Shown here piece by piece: positions 52,808 through 61,405 of a DNA stretch of 64,000 nucleotides (position 1 is the first letter of the stretch; every line of letters starts with the position of its first letter). Under the pieces are notes generated by a model. It was not told where the DNA came from and made no database searches. It saw nothing but the letters and a program-made list of their open reading frames with translations. The position numbers and the translations under genes are program-made. Source of the DNA: Ralstonia sp. UBA689 (GTDB lineage: Bacteria > Pseudomonadota > Gammaproteobacteria > Burkholderiales > Burkholderiaceae); contig NZ_DBMV01000033.1 in NCBI RefSeq assembly GCF_002298975.1, positions 186,001 through 250,000 on the forward strand, in the 5' to 3' direction.

Positions 52808-54393
52808 CAACTCATAGCGAGGCACAAGTTCGCCGCTCGGCGCTCTGGGCTGCTTATGGCGACGCAGTAGGCTTTCCAACGGAACTCGTGTCCGAGTCTC
52901 AGTTTCGCCGGCGTACTGGACAAGCATCGATCCAACGGACTATTGCCTGGAAGAGGCGAGTCGGCGGGATGTTTGGGCCTGAAGTCCAGTTTCCTACTGG
53001 TGCCTACTCTGACGATACGCAGCTTAGACTTTGTACATCGAGAGCCATCCGAGGGGATGGCTTCTTTGATGTAGAGAGCTTTGCAAAGATTGAACTTCCC
53101 ATCTGGCTCAACTATGCGCTCGGCGCGGGTCGGGGTTCAAAGCTTGCCGCCGCGAATCTAGCACTACGCGATTCAACCTGGTTTCAGAATTTTTATAACA
53201 CCTCACAGGCGGTCTATTGGCAAGGAGGGGGGAATGGCGCGGCAATGCGTGTCCAGCCACATGTCTGGGCGGCCTCTGAATTGTCGAGCACAAAGTTCAT
53301 CTCGAATGTCGTGCGTGATGCTGTATGCACTCACGGCCACCCTCGCGCGATTGCGGGAGCCGCTATCCACGCACTTATTCTTGCGTACGTGTTCGATTCG
53401 GCTTCGATTCCTTCGCCGTCCCAATGGCTTCACTTTGCTGAAGCGTGTGACTTCGCTTTCGCTTGTCTCACGGAGGAAGATGAGCTGGCGTTATTCTGGT
53501 CCCCAAATTGGGAGCGACTCACTGGACAGCCGCTAGCGGAGGCCTTTGCTCAAGTAAAGCATGAGTGGCAGGAATGCGCCGAAGTGGCCGCAAAGCTATG
53601 TGACTCACCGCGTGCTAACGAGGAAACATATACGAGCCTTTTGAACCTTCTTGGTGGATATAGTTCTGCGGAACGCGGCTCTGGTTTAAAAACGCCACTT
53701 TTTGCTCTCGTGTTGGCTTGGCTCAAACAGGATCGGCGACCCCAACAAGCCATTCTCACGGCAGCAAATGCATTTGGGAGCGATACCGACACGATAGGCA
53801 CTATGGTTGGAGCCTTACTTGGTGCTATTGCGGATGATGAGCCTGATGAGGAAATTCAGGATGCGGACTACATCAGCGCGGAGGCATCGAGGCTGTTTCA
53901 TATCAGCCAAGGACGAAGAGAAAAGAGCTTCGAATACCCAGATCCGTTGAGGTGGGCCGCTCCGAAGGCACAGCGAGACGCATTGTTGGTAACTGAAGAT
54001 GGTCCTTTTCTTGCCGGGCTCGGGCCTGTCGATCCATTCGGGGAAGTCTATGTGTCAGAGAAGGGCACAGAGATGGAATGGCAATGGTGTCGGACGGTGT
54101 TTGGGCAAACAATTCTGACCAAGAGAAAACCCGGCATCTTGACGCTTGGTGGCTCCTCAGAAGGCAGGATGAGACATGTAGTGCGAAGGATCGAACTACC
54201 GCAGTTGGATTCGCTCTTTCCCGATCCAGAGCTGAGTATTGACGCGATTACACAGGAATGTATCCGATCTTCGTTTGATCCCACTGTGGTAGGTGAGGCG
54301 TTGCTTCGTCTGTCTAGTGGGTCTGACGGTGTTGAGCGCGCAATCGCCTTCGCGGCGATTATTGCGAAGGCAAGGATTGCGCGAACTCGCTAG
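52804..54393 (+). CDS. ADP-ribosylglycohydrolase (DraG/ARH fold), probable antitoxin
   Basis: 529 residues. The ARH metal-site motifs are complete: GDAVGFPTE (residues 19-27), GAYSDDTQL (67-74), HGHPRAIAGA (177-186), GSDTDTIGTMVGALLGA (325-341). After about residue 390 there is an extra domain of about 140 residues with no recognised family. It would remove ADP-ribose from targets modified by the adjacent DarT-like enzyme (inference from coupling and chemistry). A 4-nt overlap with that gene ensures co-translation. Confidence 0.88.
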   Translation: MTTHSEAQVRRSALWAAYGDAVGFPTELVSESQFRRRTGQASIQRTIAWKRRVGGMFGPEVQFPTGAYSDDTQLRLCTSRAIRGDGFFDVESFAKIELPIWLNYALGAGRGSKLAAANLALRDSTWFQNFYNTSQAVYWQGGGNGAAMRVQPHVWAASELSSTKFISNVVRDAVCTHGHPRAIAGAAIHALILAYVFDSASIPSPSQWLHFAEACDFAFACLTEEDELALFWSPNWERLTGQPLAEAFAQVKHEWQECAEVAAKLCDSPRANEETYTSLLNLLGGYSSAERGSGLKTPLFALVLAWLKQDRRPQQAILTAANAFGSDTDTIGTMVGALLGAIADDEPDEEIQDADYISAEASRLFHISQGRREKSFEYPDPLRWAAPKAQRDALLVTEDGPFLAGLGPVDPFGEVYVSEKGTEMEWQWCRTVFGQTILTKRKPGILTLGGSSEGRMRHVVRRIELPQLDSLFPDPELSIDAITQECIRSSFDPTVVGEALLRLSSGSDGVERAIAFAAIIAKARIARTR

Positions 54394-54422
54394 AGCGCAA
54401 TTTCGATGTAAGGGGTGGTGGT

Positions 54423-55430
54423 ATGGAGCGCTGGCCCTGGGGTGACAAGGAACTTGCTGCGGTAGTGCAGGCATACCTCCATATGGCGTACATGGAGCGA
54501 AAGGGGCTTCTATACAGCAAGCGAAAGATCTATCGAGATTTTTCGATGAAGTTCGGTGAACGCTCCATCAAGGCTTTCGAATACCGCATGCAGAATATTT
54601 CTGCCGTATTGATGGAGATGGGGTTGCCTTGGGTGCCGGGCCTTCCACCCGCACGTAACGTCGGACCAAATGTTAGATCTCGCATTGCCGCACTTCTAGC
54701 TGCGTCGCCTCCTGTTGCCGCCGAGCGAACCAAGCCAGCGCCTGAGTATGAGGCAAAGCTTCCGGCGATCCGCCGCTGGCTAATTCAAGTGGCCAAGATG
54801 CGCGGGACAGTGACCTATGGCGACGTCATGAAATCCTTTGGGATAGGGTTCCGAAACATTCTGCGAGCGATGGGGCATCTAGGCCACCAATCCATGGAGC
54901 GTAAGGAGCCCATCATCACAGCACTAATTGTCAGTGCCAAGACGGGGCGATGCTCGACGGGCTTCGCTGCAGGGTTTGGGATTGCAGATGACATCGTCGA
55001 GCGTGAGCGTTTGTACAGGTACTGGCAGAAAACAGAACCTGAGCCGGACCAGGAACCTCTAGTCGACGCCGACCAGCCTCTCGAGATACGCGCTGCCCGC
55101 TTTGCTAGCGTGGAGGTTCGGCCCCAGCAGGCCGCTTTCCGTCGCGATGTGTATATGGCGTATGAGGGGCGGTGTGCTATTAGCAACTGCAACGTTGGAG
55201 CAGCGTTGGATGCCGCTCACAAGCACGGGCGAGAATGGCGCAAGGGCAACAATACGGGGGCAGACGGGTATCTACTTCGCAAGGACTTGCACGCGCTGTA
55301 TGACAACCATCTGCTGAGAATCACGGATAGCGGTGTTGTAGAACTCGAGCCGTCAGTGGGCGAGCACTATCACACTTTTGCAGGAGTCGTCATCAACGCC
55401 AAACATAGAGGGGCCGGAGGCGCACGGTAG
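54423..55430 (+). CDS. HNH endonuclease with N-terminal McrA-associated domain
   Basis: 335 residues. N-terminal YSKRKIYRDFSMKFGERSIK and FEYRMQNISAVLMEMGLPWV resemble the domain found before HNH nucleases of McrA-like restriction enzymes. The middle is winged-helix-like (GTVTYGDVMKSFGIGFRNIL). C-terminal HNH: YEGRCAISNCNVGAALDAAH, GADGYLLRKDLHALYDNHLL. It lies 29 bp after the glycohydrolase gene and abuts the convergent restriction gene with no gap. Could be a separate modification-dependent nuclease or the fourth part of the DarT operon. Confidence 0.82.
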   Translation: MERWPWGDKELAAVVQAYLHMAYMERKGLLYSKRKIYRDFSMKFGERSIKAFEYRMQNISAVLMEMGLPWVPGLPPARNVGPNVRSRIAALLAASPPVAAERTKPAPEYEAKLPAIRRWLIQVAKMRGTVTYGDVMKSFGIGFRNILRAMGHLGHQSMERKEPIITALIVSAKTGRCSTGFAAGFGIADDIVERERLYRYWQKTEPEPDQEPLVDADQPLEIRAARFASVEVRPQQAAFRRDVYMAYEGRCAISNCNVGAALDAAHKHGREWRKGNNTGADGYLLRKDLHALYDNHLLRITDSGVVELEPSVGEHYHTFAGVVINAKHRGAGGAR

Positions 55431-56099
55431 TTATACGTCAGGCTGCTGGTCCGGCCCCAAAACGTGATGAGACGCGGGGAAAGAAATCGTTGAGAAGTAA
55501 TTGTCGACGTCCCGAATGATGTGCTCTTGTGTCTCCTCGCGGATCTTGCACTTCTCCGCCCATGCGCGTCCTGGATGCAAGACATCCCACCGCGGTCGCA
55601 GACCGTTATACCGCCCCTTGCCGGGATCGTGATTACCGAACCCATCGACCAAAGCGTTCCAAAGCGGAGCAAACTTTGCGATAAGCAGGGACTCGCCTAG
55701 AGGAATCCAAATATCGTCGACGACGAGAAAGCGGCAGTGGAAATCCTCGATCTTCAAGTTGCTGGCAAGGTCGACGCTCTCGCCGTGCTCCTTTAAGCGA
55801 TCGTAGAGCGCCCGGCTGCGAACCTCACCAACTCCGCCGCCTTTCCGTGCTCCTTTTGGGACGGCCTTGCCAACATAGATGGGGGCTTGAAATAGCCCAT
55901 TGCAGTTGCGTGCGGCAAGCGGCGCATATGGCTTGAAGTCCCCTGTGTAGTAGATGGCGTAGATGCCAACCCCAAAGAACTGCTTCAACTCTCCCAGTGG
56001 CTGAGCTTTCTGCTCAAGCATCGCCTCTGCGACGCTGGCGCCCAGGTTCTTCTTATCTAGTGGATTGAAGGGAATGATGTTGCTGGCGGAGCCCGTCAT
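55431..56099 (-). CDS. Eco29kI-type restriction endonuclease (GIY-YIG)
   Basis: 222 residues. GVGIYAIYYTGDFKPYAPLA and PIYVGKAVPKGARKGG form the GIY-YIG core; LYDRLKEHGESV, the catalytic-region FLVVDDIWIPLGESLLI and FNALVDGFGNHDPGKGR-like WNALVDGFGNHDPGKGRYNG are Eco29kI-family hallmarks. Eco29kI cuts CCGCGG. Its start overlaps the methyltransferase stop by 4 nt, so nuclease synthesis follows the methyltransferase. Confidence 0.9.
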   Translation of the reverse strand: MTGSASNIIPFNPLDKKNLGASVAEAMLEQKAQPLGELKQFFGVGIYAIYYTGDFKPYAPLAARNCNGLFQAPIYVGKAVPKGARKGGGVGEVRSRALYDRLKEHGESVDLASNLKIEDFHCRFLVVDDIWIPLGESLLIAKFAPLWNALVDGFGNHDPGKGRYNGLRPRWDVLHPGRAWAEKCKIREETQEHIIRDVDNYFSTISFPASHHVLGPDQQPDV

Positions 56100-57316
56100 G
56101 CAGCGCCTCGTTGTCGTTGTTGGTTATGCATCATCTTGTTCAACTGCACGGTCGCAAGTCGTTCGGCCACACTGCGTGCCACCAAATGCCCCAATGCAAC
56201 CGGCACGGCGTTCCCCAGTTGCCGCATGGTCTCCGTCCACGACCCGTGAAAGACGAACCCATCAGGGAATGTTTGGACTCGCGCCGATTCGCGAATCGTA
56301 AAGTATCGAACCGCCCCGTCTGTATTGACCAGCATGTTCTCGCCGCCTGGAACGCCGTGATCGCCAGCCTTCAGCGTCTTCGCGGGCAAGTCCAGCGGAC
56401 TTCCTGTGTGGCCCGGGTACACCCGCGCGCCTGCCTGAAAGCGATGGTCAGGAAAATCATTTGCCGCTCGTGATTGCGGATTGGGAAGACCGGCGATTGC
56501 GTCACGCACGGTTCTCCATGGCAATTCACTCTGCAGCGGCAGCGATGCGGCCAACCGGCGAACACGTGGCTCAAGACTGGCTGGCAAGGTAGGGCGATTG
56601 CGCCGAGCAATGCCATGGCGCTCCCAGTATTTGCCCGTTACCCACTGATCGTGAAGAAGTTGATCGTAGCTATGGGTAGGCCGTGGGAAGCTCCAATCCA
56701 CTCCTAGATCGGAACGGAAACCAACGATGAAAACACGCTCGCGCTTTTGAGGTACGCCGTAGTTAGCTGCGTTGACGAGTGTCGGGACGACGTTATACGT
56801 CAGCTTCCTCCCTCTCTGGCCGCCGCTCGTTTTCTCCGCTTGCAGGCGCAAAAGGTGATCGAACCACTCTTCATTTCGCCGGCGGGGTGACTCGGGAAAC
56901 TCTAGTTGCAGAAGGATGTACTGGTAGTAGTTCGCGAAGGTCGAGCGTGTTAATCCCTTGACGTTCTCAACGATGAAGGCCTTTGGGCGCAAGGCACGAA
57001 CGATGTCGACGGTAGCGGGAAACATGTCGCGCGTATCGTCGTGTGCTCGATGCTTCCCGCCCATAGAGAACGGTTGGCACGGCGGCCCGCCCGCAAGCAA
57101 ATCAATGTCAGTTTCTATTCCTGACCAGTCGAACTTACGCACGTCCCCTTCGTATAGGGGCCAGTCTGCAACGAGGGGGAATCCTCGGCGTTGATTCTCG
57201 CGAATCGTGTCGCACGCCCATTTGTCCCACTCCACCACGGCAAGCGGCGTAAACCCCGCGAGACTCACCCCCATCGCGAGTCCGCCGGCGCCCGCGTATA
57301 GCTCAACTGCTTTCAT
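56096..57316 (-). CDS. DNA (cytosine-5) methyltransferase
   Basis: 406 residues. Motif I AVELYAGAGGLAMGVSLAGF, motif IV with catalytic Cys GGPPCQPFSMGG, motif VI FIVENVKGL, motif VIII QKRERVFIVGF, and the C-terminal RQLGNAVPVALG. The target recognition region lies at about 220-330. Partner of the Eco29kI-type enzyme, so CCGCGG is the expected target. The gene starts within the 3' end of vsr (14-bp overlap). Confidence 0.95.
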   Translation of the reverse strand: MKAVELYAGAGGLAMGVSLAGFTPLAVVEWDKWACDTIRENQRRGFPLVADWPLYEGDVRKFDWSGIETDIDLLAGGPPCQPFSMGGKHRAHDDTRDMFPATVDIVRALRPKAFIVENVKGLTRSTFANYYQYILLQLEFPESPRRRNEEWFDHLLRLQAEKTSGGQRGRKLTYNVVPTLVNAANYGVPQKRERVFIVGFRSDLGVDWSFPRPTHSYDQLLHDQWVTGKYWERHGIARRNRPTLPASLEPRVRRLAASLPLQSELPWRTVRDAIAGLPNPQSRAANDFPDHRFQAGARVYPGHTGSPLDLPAKTLKAGDHGVPGGENMLVNTDGAVRYFTIRESARVQTFPDGFVFHGSWTETMRQLGNAVPVALGHLVARSVAERLATVQLNKMMHNQQRQRGAA

Positions 57317-57731
57317 TACTCTTCTCCGTGTCGACCAAGAAAGCGTTGATACGTGTCATCAACGCAACCTCGTCCTTCACTTCACATTCCCAAACGATCA
57401 ACACCTGCCAGCCGAGTTCGGCTAGCTGCTTTTCAACTTTCTTGTCCCGCTGCGCATTGGATTCGAGCTTCGTTTTCCAGAAGTCGAGTCGCGATTTTGG
57501 TAGGCGCCCGAGATGGCAGTCATGTCGGTGCCAAAAGCACCCATGGATGAAGATGACTTTCCGTCTGGACCGAAACACGAGGTCTGGGTGTCCTGGCAGA
57601 TCCCGGGCATGCAGGCGGTACCGAAAACCCATGCGGTGGACGAGTCGTCGTACCGCCAACTCCGGCTTAGTGTCCTTTGCCTTTATTCGCGCCATTCGCT
57701 CGCTGCGCTGGCTGGGAGTCAAGGTGTCCAT
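57303..57731 (-). CDS. vsr: Very short patch repair (Vsr) endonuclease
   Basis: 142 residues. SQRSERMARIKAKDTKPELA, HARDLPGHPDLVFRSRRKVI and IHGCFWHRHDC match Vsr, which nicks beside T:G mismatches formed by deamination of 5-methylcytosine. First gene of the vsr-methyltransferase-nuclease operon. Weak ribosome site. Confidence 0.95.
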   Translation of the reverse strand: MDTLTPSQRSERMARIKAKDTKPELAVRRLVHRMGFRYRLHARDLPGHPDLVFRSRRKVIFIHGCFWHRHDCHLGRLPKSRLDFWKTKLESNAQRDKKVEKQLAELGWQVLIVWECEVKDEVALMTRINAFLVDTEKSNESS

Positions 57732-57847
57732 CGACGCTCGCAGGTTGACGATGACGGTCCGATATCACGCCCGGAATTGTAGCGTGCTGGCGACGATTTG
57801 ATGGTGGCCATAGGGCCTGTCAGAATTTCCGTGTTCAAGGCGCTCCG

Positions 57848-58702
57848 TCAAATCTCCCGCGTGCCACGACACTGGGGATACGCCACGCAGCCCCAGAATG
57901 CGTTGCCAGCGTTGGCGCCTTTCTTGGCGGTTCGCTGCACCATGGCGCTGCCACAGCGGGGGCAGCTTGGCCGCGCTGCCGATGCACCGGCCGGAGTGTC
58001 CGCCGATGCCTCAGCCGTCGGCGCTGCCGCTCGAACCTGCTTGATCAGCGCAGTTAGTGCCGGCCCATCGATTAGCTCAACGTTCTTGCCTCCTGCAAAT
58101 GCCTTGGCATCTTCAGTGAACACTCCCGACGTCACGACAAAACCGCCTGCCGCGCCCTGGGCAGCCATCACGCCATAGAGCTCGCGCACAACGTTGACCG
58201 ATACCTTGTACGCCTTCCATTGTTTGCATTGAACAAGAAACAGCTCACCGCCTTTCCTGAGCTGCAGGTCGATCCCGCCATCCGCGCCGCCACCTCCGGT
58301 TTCTGTCACCGCATAACCACGCATACGGAAGGCCTGCCCAACGAGCATTTCAAACTCGCGCCATGACATCTGCCGTAGCGCGTCGCCGCTTTTGCTCTCG
58401 GCGACGTTGCGTGCCAGTTGCTCGCGCTTGCGCTTGCGCTTGCCGAAATAGGAAGCCACCGCACCGCCAAGCAGCGCCATTGGCACGAGGTACTGCGCAA
58501 ATGAGGCGATCGCTTTGGTCAGTTGTCCAACAACCATGTCGCCCATCTGCCCCGGTGTGATCTGGGTCGGAATGGGGGCAATGGCGTAGCGATGCAGAAA
58601 GCCGTAAGCGATGACCGCCAGCACAACGCCCGCCCACCAGGGGAGCAAGCTTGCAAGCTCAAACAGCCCATCAAGAATGTTGTCGTCTTTTCTTCTTGCC
58701 AT
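57848..58702 (-). CDS. Membrane-anchored Mrr-type restriction endonuclease with topoisomerase zinc finger
   Basis: 284 residues from ATG 58702 (GAGGGG upstream). Two N-terminal TMs (PWWAGVVLAVIAYGFLHRYA, FAQYLVPMALLGGAVASYFG), then an Mrr catalytic domain: SWREFEMLVGQAFRMRGY, GGGGADGGIDLQLRKGG, LFLVQCKQWK (the D...QxK site), and VRELYGVMAAQGAAGGFVVT. A C-terminal four-Cys finger (CPRCGSAMVQR...WGCVAYPQC) is as in topoisomerase I. It would cut foreign or modified DNA at the membrane. Confidence 0.88.
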   Translation of the reverse strand: MARRKDDNILDGLFELASLLPWWAGVVLAVIAYGFLHRYAIAPIPTQITPGQMGDMVVGQLTKAIASFAQYLVPMALLGGAVASYFGKRKRKREQLARNVAESKSGDALRQMSWREFEMLVGQAFRMRGYAVTETGGGGADGGIDLQLRKGGELFLVQCKQWKAYKVSVNVVRELYGVMAAQGAAGGFVVTSGVFTEDAKAFAGGKNVELIDGPALTALIKQVRAAAPTAEASADTPAGASAARPSCPRCGSAMVQRTAKKGANAGNAFWGCVAYPQCRGTREI

Positions 58703-59060
58703 GTCGCCGCCCCTCATTTTGTCGGCTTCATCATAGGACGGGCCTCATCGGCCTGTTCGGCAATTTCGGAAGGCGCAACACATAGACCGGATGAAGCCTT
58801 TGAGCCTGTGGTGTCAACAGGAAAACCAAGGCGGCCACGGCGCAACATAAAACTCCAAAATCCAATCCTGATATTCGGATTCCATGCCGCTCCCTCGTCG
58901 CTATAATCCTCAACGCCACCGCACCAACGGTGGCCGGGTCTGGCGATCCGACGGCGTAACACTCAAAGAAGACGGACAACTGCTGCAGCGGTTGCGTCCG
59001 GATACACTCGCGCAAGCTTTATGGCAGGCCGGGTGGGGAGATCGAAAGATCTGCCGGTTT
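58703..59060. other. Intergenic region
   Basis: 358 bp. A minus-strand frame ending at 58714 and a plus-strand frame from 58884 are open but look non-coding. No motif assigned. Confidence 0.4.
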
Positions 59061-59147
59061 TCTTTGGGGGCCGGTTCGCCAGCCCCGCCGTCGGGCCTGC
59101 CACCCTCGTCTGGCGACGGAGTGGTGAGCCTCCAGCAACCCCAAAGA
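59061..59147 (+). promoter_or_regulatory. Structured leader of the 59155 gene
   Basis: TCTTTGGGG (59061-59069) is the exact complement of CCCCAAAGA (59139-59147), which runs into the AAAGAGG ribosome site. Inside, TCGCCAG (59076-59082) pairs with CTGGCGA (59110-59116), and other short GC stems compete. The layout suits a translational switch or autoregulated leader. Confidence 0.55.
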
Positions 59148-59154
59148 GGCCATC

Positions 59155-59463
59155 ATGCCAAGCAACCAAAGCGGGAACCGCCCCGCATCCTTCCCATCCC
59201 CACCACGCAGCAACTACGAACTCGGCGCAATCGCCGCGCGAGATTTCCTGCTCGACAAGCAACTCACACTGGCCCGTTACCGGCTGTTCCGGCCTTCGGA
59301 GCTGCGCGAGGTGCTTGAAAACGATGTCGGCGAGCAGTGCAAGGAATATCGTGCCGGGTTTCTCGATGCCATCGGCGCTTACATTTGCTTGACCCTAGAG
59401 GGGAGTCAGCCGGACCCAGCCAACTGGAATCCGCTGGCGGTGATACGGGCACGCAGGCTGTAA
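59155..59463 (+). CDS. Hypothetical protein with structured leader
   Basis: 102 residues. Pro/Ser-rich N-terminus, then a helical domain (AIAARDFLLDKQLTLARYRL, VGEQCKEYRAGFLDAIGAYI). AGAGG upstream of the ATG, partly paired in the leader. I do not recognise the family. Confidence 0.65.
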   Translation: MPSNQSGNRPASFPSPPRSNYELGAIAARDFLLDKQLTLARYRLFRPSELREVLENDVGEQCKEYRAGFLDAIGAYICLTLEGSQPDPANWNPLAVIRARRL

Positions 59464-59509
59464 GCGGTTCTCAACCTTTCAGATAAGAAAAACCACATCC
59501 TTACCCTCT

Positions 59510-59527
59510 CTCGGAGCCGGGCCGGGG
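59510..59527. repeat. Short REP-like repeat, copy 1
   Basis: CTCGGAGCCGGGCCGGGG; 17 of 18 bases recur at 63667-63684. Both copies lie in intergenic DNA next to TCC/CCT-rich runs and may be decayed repetitive palindromes. Confidence 0.35.
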
Positions 59528-59706
59528 GAGGCCAACCGCTGCTTCGCTTGCAATACAAGCGCCAACGCCTGCAAGACGCGTGCGGCCTGATGCAGCAACC
59601 TGCGTTGGTCTGGTGTTGCCGCGCTGCCCGAGTGGTGGGCCGGCGCATCAGATCTGGCCGGCCAAGGGCTGGCTGATTAGGCTCACTGGCATCCGTTCGG
59701 AGCAAA

Positions 59707-59734
59707 AGAAAACGCCCCAGCAAGCCGGGGCGTT
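59707..59734 (-). terminator. Rho-independent terminator of the GDSL lipase gene
   Basis: Minus-strand AACGCCCC-GGCTTGCT-GGGGCGTT followed by TTCTTTTGC, 25 bp after the stop. Confidence 0.85.
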
Positions 59735-59758
59735 CTTGTCATGCCGTCAGGTGCCGGT

Positions 59759-60988
59759 TCACTGGGCCGGCATCGTCGGGAAGTTGCTGCGCACGAAGCT
59801 CGTCACGGCGTCGCCGAGAAGCTTGTGCGTATGCGTGGTCGGATGCAGCGTATCCCAGAACAGATAGGTGTCTGGATTCGTGCATTCAACGCGCGTCGGC
59901 CAGCTGTACAGATAGGTCGTGCTGGAGTCCTTATCGATCGTCAGGCAAGACTGCCAGGTGTTGGTGACGCCGTACTTGGTCGGGTTGTTGAACAGGTCGT
60001 TGAACATCGTATTGGTGTCGAACATGCCGATCACGAGCGACGGGCCGTAGGTTGCCTGCAGGCTGTCGCGCAATTGCACAAGCTTCTGGTTGAAATCCAC
60101 GACCTGCGCCGCCACTGTGGCGCCGTTGCTGCGGAACTGGAACACCGGTGCACGCGAGACGTCCGGCAGGTTCAGGAGCAGGATGTTCTTTGCGCCTGCA
60201 TTGATGAGCTTCTGCAGCGCTTGCTGTTCAACGGAGATGATCGAATCGACCGTGCGGTTGTAGTTGATGATGTCATTGCCGCCCACCAGCACGGTGAACA
60301 GCGTGTTCTCCGGCCGGTAGTTCGGCGCGCTCTGCATGTAGGTGATCCACGAATCGACTTGCTGGCTCACGCCTGGGATCACCATGTAGGTGTCCGCCGC
60401 CGCACCTGCCACCGCCCAGTTGTACATCGGCAGCAGTGTATTGCCGGCCACGTATTCAACCCACACCTTGTCGTTCGAGAAGTGGCCGAGGAACCAGCTA
60501 TTACGGTTGGGCACCTGCCATTGCGTGCCGTTGAACAGGTTCTGGTTGTCCGACAGGCTGTCGCCGAATGCGACGATCTTGTTGATGCTCGTCGCCTGGT
60601 CTGCCGTGTCGTTGGTCCACACCGTGTAGTTGAGCGAGGCCGAACTGTCGGCCGCCGCAACCATCGCAACCGGGCGGTTGATGCCCGCGTTGGCCAGCGT
60701 GCTTTGGCAGACCGACTTCAGCGTGTTCTGCCCGACATCGCTATAGAACATGTTTTCCCAGCTCGTGAGGCCGTCTTTCCACCAGCGGCCGTAGATCCGG
60801 TAATAACCGCCGCTGGCCGGGTCGATGCCCCAGGCATAAGTCGCATTCGGCTTGAGCGGCGAAGTGTCGACGCGATAGAAGCAGCGCAGGTAGGTGTACG
60901 TGGGGCTGCCAAGTGCATGTGCAGATGTGGCAAAGGACGCGGAAATAACGCAGCAAAGAGATAAAAGAATCCGTCTGATGCTTTTCAT
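59759..60988 (-). CDS. Secreted GDSL-family lipase/phospholipase
   Basis: 409 residues. Signal peptide ILLSLCCVISASFATSAHA. An N-terminal domain of about 115 residues precedes the SGNH hydrolase: block I FGDSLSDNQN with the catalytic Ser, block III GGNDII, block V FWDTLHPTTHTH with Asp and His. It resembles thermolabile-hemolysin-type phospholipases (A1/lecithinase). Diverges from the PhoD gene and has its own terminator. Extracellular lipid breakdown is the likely role. Confidence 0.9.
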   Translation of the reverse strand: MKSIRRILLSLCCVISASFATSAHALGSPTYTYLRCFYRVDTSPLKPNATYAWGIDPASGGYYRIYGRWWKDGLTSWENMFYSDVGQNTLKSVCQSTLANAGINRPVAMVAAADSSASLNYTVWTNDTADQATSINKIVAFGDSLSDNQNLFNGTQWQVPNRNSWFLGHFSNDKVWVEYVAGNTLLPMYNWAVAGAAADTYMVIPGVSQQVDSWITYMQSAPNYRPENTLFTVLVGGNDIINYNRTVDSIISVEQQALQKLINAGAKNILLLNLPDVSRAPVFQFRSNGATVAAQVVDFNQKLVQLRDSLQATYGPSLVIGMFDTNTMFNDLFNNPTKYGVTNTWQSCLTIDKDSSTTYLYSWPTRVECTNPDTYLFWDTLHPTTHTHKLLGDAVTSFVRSNFPTMPAQ

Positions 60989-61405
60989 GGGTTTTATTTA
61001 AAATTTGAGTTGAAGTCTGTATTGCTGAAATTTCGATTGCAGCGATAAAAAATAAACGGATCAATTTGGCTGTTGCTCGTGGCAACGCTATCTGAAGACG
61101 GCAGCGCTTTGTTGGGCGTCTTCTCCAATGTGACCTGGGTGCCCGTTGATCTGCTCGACGTACCGGCGCGGTTGATTTGGCTGTGTGCAGCCATTGGCAC
61201 GCACGGTGGTGCACGTCGACATGCTTTTTGTTTTTGCTGATGGGCACAGCCAAGGTATTCAGGTGCGAGGCGTGTCACACCTGATGCTTTCCCTAATCTA
61301 GGAGAATGCCTCTAAATTCGGGCAATCCCGGACATACGGGTGTCATCCGTGCGTCAAACAATGACCGGCTTTTCTTTTTGATCAACAGACAGGAAAAAAT
61401 ACAAA
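60989..61405. other. Divergent intergenic region
   Basis: 417 bp; AT-rich near the lipase start (GTTTTATTTAAAATTTGAG). Both promoters should lie here; no clear operator such as a PHO box was recognised. Confidence 0.45.

Noticed and set aside
52148..54393. Classic DarTG system
   Set aside because: The second protein has DraG-fold motifs (SDDT, GSDTDT) and no macrodomain, so it is not DarG.
58884..59318. 144-codon plus-strand frame overlapping the structured leader
   Set aside because: Runs through the leader and out of frame into the 59155 gene; composition is not protein-like.
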